Assembly (NCBI GenBank): GCA_037893225.1
Contig: JAZGUH010000273.1
Location: 1-64,000, forward strand
Direction of reading: 5' to 3'
From: Hippasteria phrygiana
Taxonomy: Eukaryota; Echinodermata; Asteroidea; Valvatida; Goniasteridae
Length of the DNA: 64,000 nucleotides
The notes below the pieces were generated by a model. The model was not told the DNA's origin. It ran no database searches and worked only from the letters and a program-made list of their open reading frames with translations. This document shows positions 37,701 through 51,500 of the stretch, piece after piece. The position numbers and the translations under genes were made by a program. How positions within the stretch are numbered: position 1 is the first letter of the stretch; each line of letters begins with the position of its first letter.

Positions 37701-40700
37701 TTCCTTTTTATCATTGAAATGCTCGTATACTGATTCGCTACTCGTTAGCAAACCTGTCATGTTAACATGCCTCGCGGTGGTATAATTTAAGGGGACATAA
37801 TTATTTGTCATCAGCACAAAACATTCGCTCTTGTGCCCGGATGAATACATTGAGATGTATTTACCTTAATGACAATCCCTTCTTTTTCAAACAGTGGGTC
37901 TTACCAGCATGCATCATTTCAGTCCAGCTTGAACATTTATTCTTTATATAGAGGTACTTATATGGAAGGTGAGATTTTATAGAAATATTTTTAAAATAAC
38001 TGTAAATGTAATATTTCCCCACAATGTTTCCGGCTGGTTCTTCACAGGCACAGTGGATAGCACAATGACAGCCATGTTGAACTCCAGAGTTGCTGCACGA
38101 CATAAGGGAGCCTACGGGGGCGCTGCAGCCATCTCAACCTTCGCCTTTTGTCTCGGGTTTGCTATCGGTGAGTAATTGTTAACGCCAGTGTCGAAGCAAT
38201 ATTTTTCGCACATGCAACGCACGTCGTGCAGTGAAAATTAAGCTTGTTTATATAAAGAACAGTCAATGTTTGAAAGTAAGGCCATGGCATATTTTGGAAA
38301 AAAATTAGCCTTTTCCCGTCTTTTCATCATAAAGAACGGGTGGTAGGCCACTGTTAGATACAATTTCTGTATCAATTTGTATAATAAACAGATTATGTTT
38401 AGGCCTATTCTTTCTTATATGGCTGAAGTTACCAAGGCTAAGCCCTCTTATTAACAAGAATTAGGTACTAATTATGATTGTGCACCCACATGTAGGCCTT
38501 CATGTGTCGATTTAGGCCTACTCTGCGCCATAACGTGCACGCGAAAATCTTGCTTCGACGCGCACGCAGGCGCTAACGCGCAGTGGCGATCATAGATCAT
38601 GTTATTGTCATAGATAAGGAATAAAATGACTAGATTGAACACGCGTGATATACGCTATCCGCCATGCACAAACCTTCCACTATGGACGCAAAAAGGGTCA
38701 CGTACTGGAGGCAAATTATTTAACGCAGTGGCATGATGTAATGAAAACGTGTACGCATATGCGCAGACTTTGCCGCCTTTTTAAACTCGAGTACTCGCAG
38801 TCATTTGGATTGTTTGCAACACTCAAAGCAAAATATGTCAAATCCGACAAATGAAAACAAGTCGAAATGAGCATTTCGAGAGATCTTTAAGTCCATTGGT
38901 ACGGCGTCAATCGAGGAGGTGGATCTCCCCCCTTTTTAAAGTTGGAGTAAATACATTCTGGAGAAACTTGATTTTAAATGAATTCCTTTAAAAAAGCAGC
39001 ATCCAACTTTTCACAAGAAACTTTATTTTCAGAACAGAAAATAAATGAAAATGTACAGAATATACAAATTATTTACAAACAAGCATCCTAAAACTAGAAA
39101 CACAAGTTTCATTATTACAGTAGTAAACAGTAAGGCCACATTATGATCAAGCGCTATGTCAGCCAGCTACTCATACTTACAAGGATTAACACGGCGCAAT
39201 AATACAGTGATATTACATCAACATGGGCTGTATATATCAAATCAGCCAAACAGGTTTGCCATCAATAAGAGTGAACAGAGTTATAATCCCATTTATACTG
39301 AACATTATGTATGATGTGTTTTGATTGATAGTGGTGGAAATCAATTATAATTTTGCTCTTTATTCTGTGTTTCCACACTATTCGATGATCAGATGAAGAT
39401 GAACGCGAATATAGAAAATTATACAGTGTGTCCCACAAAACTAAGGAAACCGAGAAATAAATCAGTATTCATGATTTGTTGGGATTGATCATAAAACTAT
39501 AGTACCAGCAATACTGATTTATTTATCTCTTTCCTTTTTTGGAACACATTGTATATTGGCTTTAAGACTGATTATGTAATAATTTGCGAGATGGACAGTC
39601 TCCTTCGCTTGACCTCTGCCGTGTTCAAGCAATGACCAGCAGAGGTCAAAATCTTGTGTGAGGTCAGGAAAGGGCCGGTTGAGTAGACAAGACAGAAATA
39701 TGAGCGCTGGCTGAATAGCAGGACATTCAAGAAACTGTGAATATTAGTTCCTTTATCACCGCAACATCAGGTACACAAAGATGAAAAATCCCGTTTGATA
39801 TGATAGAGGTCAAGCTCGGCAGCATATTGAAGTAGCCGAATGTTCGCCTCTTTTTGGAATATGGCTTACAGTACAGTCCGTTCCATGGAATGTTTTTAGT
39901 TGGTTGGATAAATTCTTGTTCATGCCAGTAGGTTCTGACAGGATCTTTCAAATGGTTAAGTTTGGTAAATGAATTTAGAAGAGGCGTTGGTTATGTCAGT
40001 GTCCGGAGACATGACCATTTTGAGTGGTAGTTCAGAAAAGTCAATGGTGTCCTGTAGATGACGAGTCGAAAGTTGATATCGAGAGTATTGAAGAAGTGTG
40101 GGAAGATTTGTATAGGGGAGCGGCAAACCTTGTCGAGTTCTGCTTGAAGAAGTCTGGATGAGGCTCGACGGAAAAAGTTGTCTGGTGTGAAGTCGTTTGC
40201 TGCCTTCCATTTCCCGGAGTCCAGATATAGTCGTGGTTCAAGATCGCAAAACGATCGCAAATCAGCGATCGCAAAACGGACATGAATATGACCTGAATAT
40301 ATTAACGGGTCGGGATCTGGGGCTAATGTAAACATAAATTGGCCACTGCCACGTCACTGAGCGCGCGAAGGAACGACTGTTTTGTTAAGGGTTTGTGTTC
40401 CTTCTCCATGGTGTGTTTACCGACTGGGTTCGGTAAACCATGGAGGAAGGGGTAAACCATGGAGGAATAAAATGTGCTTTATTCATCCATGGGTAAACCA
40501 TGGAGGAAGGAACCTGTGCCTCTCTGTTTTGATTTCAATAACAACTTCGCCTCAAATTTCCAAATCACTCGTCACAGCCTAGTAGTATCATATTATACAA
40601 AACCTCTCAAGTTGGCTTTGGATAAAGCCTGACCGACGAGGTGCTGAAGAAGGACGCTCGGGGCAAGTATTTATTCGTTTATGTTTGCAAGTCTGAGCCC

Positions 40701-43700
40701 CGAGGCCCTTTTTAGCAGTCGACCGAGGACGGGAATTCTTGCGTGCAGGTGGAGTCTGTCTACAATTGGAGTACGAGTATGCAGTCAGGCTCTAGAGTGA
40801 AAACGAAATCCTGCACTGTTGTATTTATGGACCTGCATGAAATATGGTTTAAATTTATTTAGAAAATTCCAGCTCTAGGCTCATGGCGAATCATTACATC
40901 GATCCAGCTAGACGTGGTTGGGGCAAATAGGAAAGAGTGGTTCGGGCAAATATGAATGGAAATAGGGATATTTAAACCACCATTAACACTAAATTGTATA
41001 CCCTTACCCACTAGGCCAGCCTATGTGGCAATTCATATTGCATTTCAGAGTACGAATTTCACTGTACTAAAAAACTGCGTCCGTGATTCTCGACAGTGCT
41101 TTAATTACTTGTGACATGAATCACACAAGTAACGTGATGCAAAAGTATATTCCCCAACGATATCCCCAATAAAAACCATCAATTTCACGTTTATTTAACA
41201 GAGAAATATGTTTTCCATGTTATTTGTTCCTTCCAAAGAAGTATAACTACTATTAGTCCATGGGACGAGAGGCCGAAAGTGCTTTAGTTTTTGAGTTACG
41301 TGATCTGGTTTGCAGAAGTTTATAAACATTTCCAGTTCTATAAATTATGATGTACTTAATCGAAAAAACTTTGTTCCCACATCCACAAATTGTTTGGGAA
41401 TGAGAAAATTTACGACAAAAACAAGCCCGAAATGTGCATGAGAAAAAAGTAAGAAATAGCGCCCTCTATTGACACAATAACACAAGAACATTTTGCACGC
41501 ATTGCATGCGATCGAGGCAAATGCGCCTGTCTTCCAGTAGGTTTATTCAGTTATATTTTGGCCTTTTTTATTTCTAAACCAAGGTGCCTCATTAAAGTTA
41601 TTTTTAGTTTGAAATAATAACGGAGACCCTAAATAATAGGATCTCTGGTAATTTACTTTCCTTTATGAAAAATGTACTGCGAATTGTAAAACCCATGGCC
41701 TACAGAAAACTGTCGATTATTTGATCTAATCATGTTATCAGCTTTGAAACTGGGTTTAATCGAGTGTCCCACAAAAACCATAAATCAAACAAGTTAATAT
41801 CTATTCCTTGACTAAATTTACTTTTGGAGTTTACTCATATAATATCACGTTATCAGTGATGCAAAATTAAAAATAAAAACTACAGATATAGCTGCCAGAT
41901 AACTGATCATAAAATCCCTTAAATGGGTCAGTTCTCATAATTCAATTTAACTTGAATTTTGATTAAACTTTGTAAGAATGATTTGGAAAAATCAACAATT
42001 ACAAAACAAAGACTGTTTCTGTAACATTATTTTATTCCAACTTCAACCAAAATAGATACATGTATATGAACAAAGATGAAAAATAGTAATGGCAGGTCCC
42101 GCTTGGTAACATTTGACATTGAGCAATATAGTTTGTTCATGCTCATTTAAAACAGGTACTAGTTCATATTTATTTCTTTTTGCTAATTTAACATATAAAA
42201 GATGAAAGTCCCTATTTAAACATTTTCACAAAGACATGTTTTTATCCATACCATTTTTCTATGGACAAAAAGTAGTTTTTCATTTACTTTTTCCAGTTTC
42301 ACTTGGTTTGTAAATTCATGTTTCAAATTAAATAACAGAGAAACACCACAAACAGAACAGCTTTTAGTATTAAAAAATGTTTGTCACGTGTGCAGGCATA
42401 CCACTATAGAATACTATAAAAAGAAATTGGATTCGAAACTGTTGTTACTTGAAGCTTATAATAAAGGCTGAAATCATAAAATATTGAACAAGTTATTACA
42501 CCTTCAAACACTCCCAGTTCGGCAATTTGATTTTCGGCCTTTATGGAAATGGGGGAAAAATTCATACTTTCTCAATACCAGTGTGTAAACATGTTCACAG
42601 ACATAAATGAACCCGACCATGCCAATATAATGTCACTTCTTTAGTGGAACTACGTGAATTACAGTATGTGTATATGACTGTGAAATACAAGACAAATACA
42701 CAAAATACGGTTAGGAAAATACACTTACACTTCTGAACACTTCAATTTGGGATTAGACAGTGTACACTATTGAATTTTTTTACATGTGTGTATGTCTGAA
42801 GTTGGACTCCAAGTTTACTCTATTCTGTTGACATGTCTTATTTACAGATTAAACAATTTACAAAACTTCCCATTCATTTACTGTAAAAGACATTCAAAAA
42901 TAGTTCTCTGCACCAAGTAATTGTTTTTCTTATAACTGTCACCGCCTATTAAAAAAACAACCCATTTCCTCTCTCACAGTGTGTGTGTGTTACAACCTGT
43001 CAATCGATAGGTTTTGATAGATAGGGTAGTTGGGTCAATTTTGGCACAGGGAGAGGGAGCTGAACAAGGGATGAGATTTGGCAATAAATACAAAAAAGGT
43101 ACAGTACAAATGATAAAAAGAAAATCTCAAGCATCTCGCGCGAAATCGTGATAGGCCAGCTGAGCTCTCATCCAACAGCTGTCGGCAAGCTAGCTGTTTG
43201 GAACAGTGTGATGTCACTTCAAAATGGCTGACACCAGTTGAAATCGTTGCACGGAAGACTATGGAGTCCAAGTTTACTTTATCCTAACGTCCTAGGCATT
43301 CATTTGGATTTCAGTACACTGTACTACAAAATACTATACTCAATTCTCATAGACATAGACCAGTGTAGTAATAGTACTCCATACTGCAGTTTACTGAAGT
43401 AGGAATTTTGAATTTTTGTAGTAGGCCTATTCAGTGACGCAGGGTTAATGTCCAATTTCGGAAAATGGTGAGTAAGATGACTAGCCTAACTAGCCGTTAG
43501 CAGTTTGGGATAGCTAAGACGACAGAGAACACATGCAGATCGTTAAAAACGCTGTCCAGACAGTGCTACCCCACCGCACGAATTTTTGAAATTCTCACCA
43601 CACGAACATATTGGCAGGACGTGTGGCTAAGGATCAGCCCGATGTCAAAATCCGCCAGACACGGTCGACGCGTCGTGGGGCTACCGGCTACGTGACGTGG

Positions 43701-46700
43701 CACATGTTCTGGCGATAAACTCCCTTGCTATTGCTTGGTTTGTGGTCCTTTTGTGAAGGCCCTCTAAATGTCGGTATAAGCCTACTTCAAGAAATCTGAC
43801 CAGCTGCGCTCTGTTAATAACTGCGCTTCACCTTTTCTAGTTAGAAATGCGAGACACTGACATAACTAAACTGTCTGCTTCCGACGACGCCATGTTGGAT
43901 TCTCGTCAAGGCCAACGGTATATAAAACGTACTATTTGATTGGTTCTTCTTGAGGCACCACACAAACCTAGCATATCATTGGTTGATTTTCATCCTCTCT
44001 TGGTGTCATATTAGTCTGACAAAAAATGGCTCCGTCCTCGAATTTTTGTTTATACAAAAATTATTTGCGATGTTCCAAACAACACAAGAATGTGGGAACA
44101 AGGTTTGTTTGCAGTTTTTATTTTTTGATCAATGAAACAAGAAATATTAGATAAACTTCTGCAGACCAGACCGCGATCTTCGGTTTCTTTCCACAAACCA
44201 GACACTGTCGCATGGTTAGTCTTAATTCAAGACGACAGTGATCGATAATGGATCGTGTAGCGTCGCGTTTATTCGTTCCATGCAGTGCGCCCTCTGACGG
44301 TACGATTAGACCAACTCATGGGCTCGCACTATCGTCTTGGGAATCCTGCAAAATGTGGGCGCGGCTGTAATATGCAAATGTTTGTTTGTGTTAATATTCA
44401 TAACCTTCGAACAACATGGCGCTTCATGCAGTCGGCGACCCCATGACATCATACGCGCCGATAGTGTCTGGTTTGTGGGAAGAAACCGAAGATCGTATGT
44501 ATACACGCGCGCGTAGCCGAGTACTTTATACTAGGATCTTTGGAAGGAACAAATAACATGCAAAACATATCTCTGTTAAATAAACGTGACATTGATGGTT
44601 TTATTGGGGATATCGTTGGGGATTATACTTCTGCATCACGTGTGTGATTCATGTCACAAGTAATACTCAAAGCACTGTCGAGAATCACGGACGCAAGCAT
44701 TTTTCAAAGTGAAATTTGTACTCTGAAATTAAGTTCAATATTTGCCCCAACCACTCTTTCCTACGTATTTGCCCCAACCTCTCTAGCTCATGCGAGATTC
44801 GCCATGAGTAGCCTAGCTATATAGAGCTCAGTGGAATTGTCAAGCTAAGCTTGAGTCGTGACCCCGATTGTAGACAGAACTTGGCTCCCGGACTGCACGA
44901 ATTCCCGTCCTCGATCTACTGCTAAAAAGGGCCTCGGGGGCTTGCTAAAAACAAACGAATTATAATACTGGCCCTGAGCGTCCTTCTTCAGCACCTCGTC
45001 GGTCAGGCTTTATCTGACAAAGCCACTTGAGAGGTTTTGTCATGTATGATACTTCTAGGTCTGCGACGAGTGATTTGGAAATTGGAGGCGAAGTTGTTTT
45101 GAAATCAAAACAGAGAGGCACAGGTTCAAACATTTAGTGTTTACCGAACCCAGTCGGTAAACACACCATGGAAAACACAAACCCTTCCTGCATGGCATAG
45201 ATGGACTCACGAAACGGTCGTTCCCAGTCACAGTTGCTTGTAATTAATTGTGCGACTCGGATAATCGCATATCGCGCGCTCGGTTGACGTGACAGTATGG
45301 CTAGCCGGGCCATGCATTTTTACATTTTAGCCCTAGATCCCGACCCGTTAATATATTCAGGTCATCACATAATTCATATGCATGTTCGTTTTGCGATCGC
45401 TGATTGGCTCCCTAGGAAAGCATATGGAGAAATAAAGAAAAAGTTAAACCGCCGGTGCAGGATTCCCAAGACGATAGTGCGAGCCCATGAGTTGGTATAA
45501 TCGAACCGTCAGAGGGCGCACTGCATGGAACGAATAAACGCGACGTTACACGATCCATTATCGATCGCTGTCGTCTTGAACCAAGACTAGAGTCCAGATT
45601 GATCAGGTCTTCCATCGTTCGTATTTCACACGACAGAAGCCGTGGCGAAAGGAGCTGGTCATTCTCAATTATATTCTCAAAGAAAAAATAATTCAAAGGT
45701 AACTTTATGACAAAGTGAATAGAGTCAGGTTATACAACAATTTGAGCTCTCAGTGTTTTCCATGCACGTACTGTATCACTGTAATAGGCAGGAAGATGGG
45801 TCAATGTCACAATACCGGATCACATCAATATCTCTCACAGGGGGTAAATTACAGGATCTTCATTTCGATTAATTCAGTAAAGTGTTTCAATTGTGGAGAG
45901 AATGGGCATATGAGTAAACAGTGTGAAAAGCCTAAAAACCCAACAAATCTACCCTAAAATGACAATAATGATAACTAGAGGTCTATGTCTGTTACGGGAA
46001 CAGAACATAGGGCTTTTCCGCATTTTTTTATGATGTCACAATTCTACCTACGTATCAAGTTTCATGACGATTGGACCTACCCTTATATGTGTTTTAATAA
46101 ATCATGCCTAAAAAAGCTATTACAAAAATTTAGCATGTTGATGAGATGTGGCTTAAAGGTCAAAAACAAAAAAATCAAAATCAAATCGTATGATTACGTC
46201 AACATGACTTCACTTCAATTTTCATCTATAACACAGCCTACGGTTCTCTAGATAAGGGACCATAAAGTGTGCACCTTTAAGACAACGTCACATGACCCAT
46301 GATGACGTCATCACGACGGCACTTGTCAAATCAAACATTTGCAACGTGGTCTTGGCCTGTGTCAAGATTAGAGCCAATCTGATGAATGACAGTGTAACAT
46401 TTTGAGAGTACAATGAAATTTGAAACATTAACAAATTCATAGAAAATCAGCCAATGACGCTATGATGACGTCACTTCCGATTTTACATGCATATCTACCT
46501 ACTCATACATTTTTATGATGATCGGACCAACCCTTATATGGTGCAGCCGGGGCCCCCGCGGTGGGCTGGGAAAGGGATTTGAAATGATTAGGCCGGGGAT
46601 TAGAAACCTTAAAGGCCGGTTTATAGTCGGTCGCGCGATGAAAATCGCCCGACGCTGATGGTCGCTGGACGCTACTCCTTTTTTGTGCAGTTTATGGTCA

Positions 46701-48535
46701 TCACGCGACGTTTGTAAACACACGCGCAGCACTACGCGCAGCGCGTCTGGAATTCAAATGCGATGTGTGACGATCAACGCATCGCCACTGCTGAACGTAA
46801 AATTATTTTAGCTGCGATAATTATTAATTATCGGAGTTAGCAGCTCTTTTTTGATGTGTGATTAATGTCTGTCCCAGATGTTTTGATAACAATAAATATG
46901 AAGACGCATAAATAGAATATAGGACGTTGTCGCTGTTTATTGATAGTGATATTTATTGTTTATGCTGTGTGCCATATTTGCATTTTCATCGTTTCTTACC
47001 GATCAGGCAATTCTATAGACCTTTATCATGCTGTCACCATCTTTGTCTTGTTCCCTGTATGCATTAACAAATTATGAATAGTGATTCTAATTATTGAATG
47101 AAGGTGCCAGACTATTTTCTTTTCAGCCTCGGTTTCGTTACATTGATTTTAAAAGGAGAAAAACAAGATGGCTGTACCAGGATAAAGGTCTATTGGCCCA
47201 TTGAAAAAAGTGAGGTCAGCGACCATGTCAAAGTTCAATTGATTGAACTCTGCAGCGACGTCGCCAGCGTCTTTTAGCGACTAGTCGCTGGTGCGTCCGC
47301 GTCAACTATAAACTCTGCGGATCGCGCGTCAATTTTTAGTCGCGGCGACCATCGCGCGACCGACTATAAACCAGTCTTTAGGGAGGTGTTTGGGTCAGAT
47401 TTCTTTTTTATGAAGGCCGGGGAGGGGAATTTAGAGGGTTTATGAGTTCGTCCTGGTTGTCATTGGAGGAGGGGTGTTTTTTGCAAGATCGGCTAATACT
47501 CTCTGCAGTTGAAACAGCGGATCGACTCAGTGGAGAGGAAGACACTCTAGAAAAAGTGAAATTAATATGGTCAGGCGGGGGGGGGGGGGGGGGGGGGGGT
47601 TGATATTGGGTTTGAGCAGTACCTGAACTTGTCAGCGAAAGGACATGACATGACTGAGATCTTTGTTTTTCATTCCAATGGGTATGGGTCGGATAAAGGA
47701 AACAACCTTACAACAACCAGATAGGTTATTGACCAGGATGGATATTGACCAGGATGGAATTTGGAATTTCGGGGGTATACGTTGCAGTGTTGTAGGTCTC
47801 GAGACCGGTCTCGGTCTCGAGACCGGTCTCGAGACCAGTTTTTCCTGGTCTCGGTCTCGGTCTCGGTCTCGGTACCCTGTGGTCTTGGTCTCGGTCTCGG
47901 TCTCGGTACCCCGTGGTCTCGGTATTTTGCTGGTCTCGGTATCGAGACCACCAATATTTTATACAAACAGCACATGTGCAGAATCGATTACAGCACGCTC
48001 GACTCGACTCGACTCGACTCGAGATGTATAATTGTGCAGTATATGACAACTTCTCGTTTACAGAATCGATTACAGTACGTACGCTCTACTCGACTAAAGA
48101 TTTATAAACGTGCAGTACATAACATGTTAAACCTCGTTTCTTTGCCGTGTACGCGTGCGCAAACGTACATGTTGCGCATTAGCTTCATGCTCTAATACAC
48201 GAACTACGTGTACATGTATTACGATCAGCGGCGTGTACTCTATACCGCGTAAAGCCATCGCGGTCGTTTCTACAGCTGGACATTGTTTTTTCGAGTCAAG
48301 ATGTCGATATACATGTAATGTAAACATGTAACTGGATAAATGGTCAGTTAACCGTGTAACCGCAGCCTTATTCTTGATGTCAATAAATTCTTGATGTCAA
48401 TGTATACTCCTTTGCACATATAATGCATATGGAAATTTGTGATCTTTTTGCATTCTTTTATTATGTAAATGACATACAAGGTCTCGAGGTCTCGGTCTCG
48501 GTCTCGGGCCATTAGGTCTCGGTCTCGGTCTTCCA

Positions 48536-48574
<39 letters not shown>

Positions 48575-51500
48575 CCATCAGGTCTCGGTCTTGGTCTCGG
48601 TCTCGGACTTCGGGTCTCGACTACAACACTGATACGTTGGCTAAGGTAAGTCGGGTGGAAGGTTGCATTAAGGTGGTTAATTCAAGAAATGAGTCGTCGT
48701 GCGTCAGACCGTGAGAAATAGCGACGGCGACATCATCTTTGGAGCTGAGATAGATGGCAATTCGGTTTTCCGGATATTCTGCTTGCTGAACAAATATGGA
48801 GGTCCGGGAGTGAGCTTGTGAAACTGTTGAGGTACCGTAGTCGTTTATGAAAACATTTTCTATGGCTTGGAACGTGATGCCATTGTACCTGGTGACGCCC
48901 GGGAATGGTTAGACACCAGGAACAACGGCACGGGTATGGGCGTCCGAGGTTACGCCTGGACGCCCAACAAAGGAGGGACCCGCCTGACTGGCCATGAGGG
49001 CCAGGAAAGCAAACAATGCAACGAAAATTAAATGTAGTGTACATGATTGGTCATTGTTGCAATTTTCAGAAATGGGCGGATTTGGGGGTTAGTATTTTAT
49101 AGGAAATATCGTTCCACTGACCTGTTGAAAGTTTTGCGTTGTTGGATGGCGAAAAAAAACGAGAGAAAAACGGCGCTCGTTTTCAACCGTCGGGCGGATG
49201 ATAGCCTTTAGTCAAGGCGCTCGTGGCTACCTGGACGCGTGACGCGCCCCGAACACTGATCTCTATTACAAATCTGGATTGCGCTTTGGCCGTTTAAGTT
49301 GTAGACGGCCGTCCGCCACCGTACCACTCCATCCATTGCCGTATCCCCAAACGTAACGCGAACGTATAGGCCTACTACGTATTCACATGTACACAGGCAG
49401 GCGCGCGCTATGGCTAGGATATAGGCGTCACAATGTTTATTTTGGATGTTCCACACATGCGCGCGCGCGTGCACGCACTGCTATTTAAAAATTACCAATA
49501 AGCGTTGGAAATGGGGAGTGGAAATATGGCGGCTGCTGGCGACATCTGTGCGTAAAGCGCGCAGCGGCCAATGCCCAATCCAGATTTGTATACATGGAGA
49601 TCAGTGGCCCCGAATGCCAGCATGTCGGGGGCGCGCCACTCGTAGCCACGCGCGCCTTGACTAAAGGCTACAGGGCAGTTTTCCAACGATTTCCAGCTGG
49701 AAATCGGTGGAAAACGATATATATTTCCACTTTTCTTGACAACGACAGCACACCTGGTGCCATCATTTTACAGGATGATTGAGACTACTATGAACTTGCA
49801 GTCTAGTAAGGTATTTCGTAATAATTTATTTTTAAAAAATTGAGGATTACCAATCGTGTACACTACATTTAATTTTAAAAGTCACAAAATACAGAAATAA
49901 AATCGGTGGAAATTGTCTAGCAAGTTCTTTATACAATATAATACAAGGTGACAAGAAAACCGTGAACCTCACAAGGTTAAGGAGGCTAAATTGTATCACT
50001 TACTCAGGAGCTCGAGAGAGACACGACCGCTAAATAAATACATAAATACATAAATACATAAATACATAAATACATAAATACATAAATACATAAATACATA
50101 AATACATAAATACATAAATACATAAATACATAAATGTCTATCCTCGGGATGCTGGACAGATTAAATGCAAACGTGTAAAGAGCTTTGGCAACCAATCAGC
50201 CAATGAGCACGTATACGCCATTAACTCTGCAAAAAGGGCAATTATGTTGCAACATTTAAAAATAGTGTTTTATATATAGCTGGAAAGGCTTTTTTATGAG
50301 CTATCATATGGTATATGTCTGAGGCCTGTATCGTTTTGTATATTGCAAAATGCATTTTGCATATTTGGAAATGTCCATGTTTGTTTTCAGGAATTTCTTG
50401 AAATGACTTAAGGAGAAACAAGCCATTTAAAAAGAACAAAAAGCAAAGCAATAGATTGAAGCACTCTACACAAACACATTCTTTTTTCCAACTTAATTCA
50501 CTGAAATCAAAGATTTTGGTTATGAACTAGAATAATATAGGTATCAAAGATGCGAAACATTCCCTCCCTTAACAAAATCACTTGTTTGAAGAACTTTTCA
50601 CCCTCTTCACATAAAACGGCACATTACGCGTAAAAAAGCATACAGCGACTTGTGTGCCCTGTTTGCAGAGCGGGTCACATTTGTCACGTTTGACTGGCGC
50701 GTCTGAATAATTTGCCACAAGCACGTGACTTATGGCGGTGCCCAGGCAAGATCCAGCGGGTATTGTACGCGAGCCCGATCTAGTCTTTTTATTCCATGGC
50801 GGTGATACACACAAAAAACACCCATTAAGGTCCGTCCCTTGACGCACTGTCCAATCACAGCTGCGCTCGCACTTAGGCTACACACACAAACTACCTATAC
50901 TTATGAGGACCTGCTAGTGTTCTCTTCTTTTGTTCCCATTGTTTTTACTTTTCTTAACAAATCCCATAAGGTTTGTTCATGATGGACACTACCGATGACT
51001 TGGGTCCTCAGTTGTTTTGTTCTTACTGTTGTACTGTCCCAAGTCCTCAGACGTAATGGATAGCCTGTACATATATGTCGGATTTGTCGGACTCGCGTGT
51101 CGGTCATTAGTCGAGGTTTGGTCAACACGTAAATGGGCGGAGTTCAATGGATCGGTCTATTGAATGGCCGCAACATTAGATTCAATCAGACTTAGGCTGC
51201 GTCCGAATCGCTTGTCTAGGGCTATTGTCTAGGTGTTCGTCCAGTACAACTACACGTGACGTAGCCGTAGCTGTAGCTCTAGACGCACATTTCAGACACG
51301 GCCTAAGAGTCTTTTCATAACCCATCGGGATTGGGGCACAATGTGCCTTTTCTTCAATTATTTGTATAAGCAGTACGGTACATGTCGATGTCATGACATT
51401 TGTGTTTTCCCCTAAGTTATATGTAGTTCATTGTATCTGTAAAGCCTGGATACATATTATTCTACAGCGTCATGGAAGAGCCCCTAATGCAACGCCGCTA

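Noticed and set aside
39956..40335. Overlapping minus-strand open frames near the long repeat arm
   Set aside because: No family motifs, stops in the expected continuation, and the region is repetitive, so coding cannot be supported.
46280..46470. Paired TGATGACGTCA words as a host CRE enhancer
   Set aside because: They lie between two diverged copies of a repeated phrase, so they are more likely part of a repeat. No promoter is nearby.
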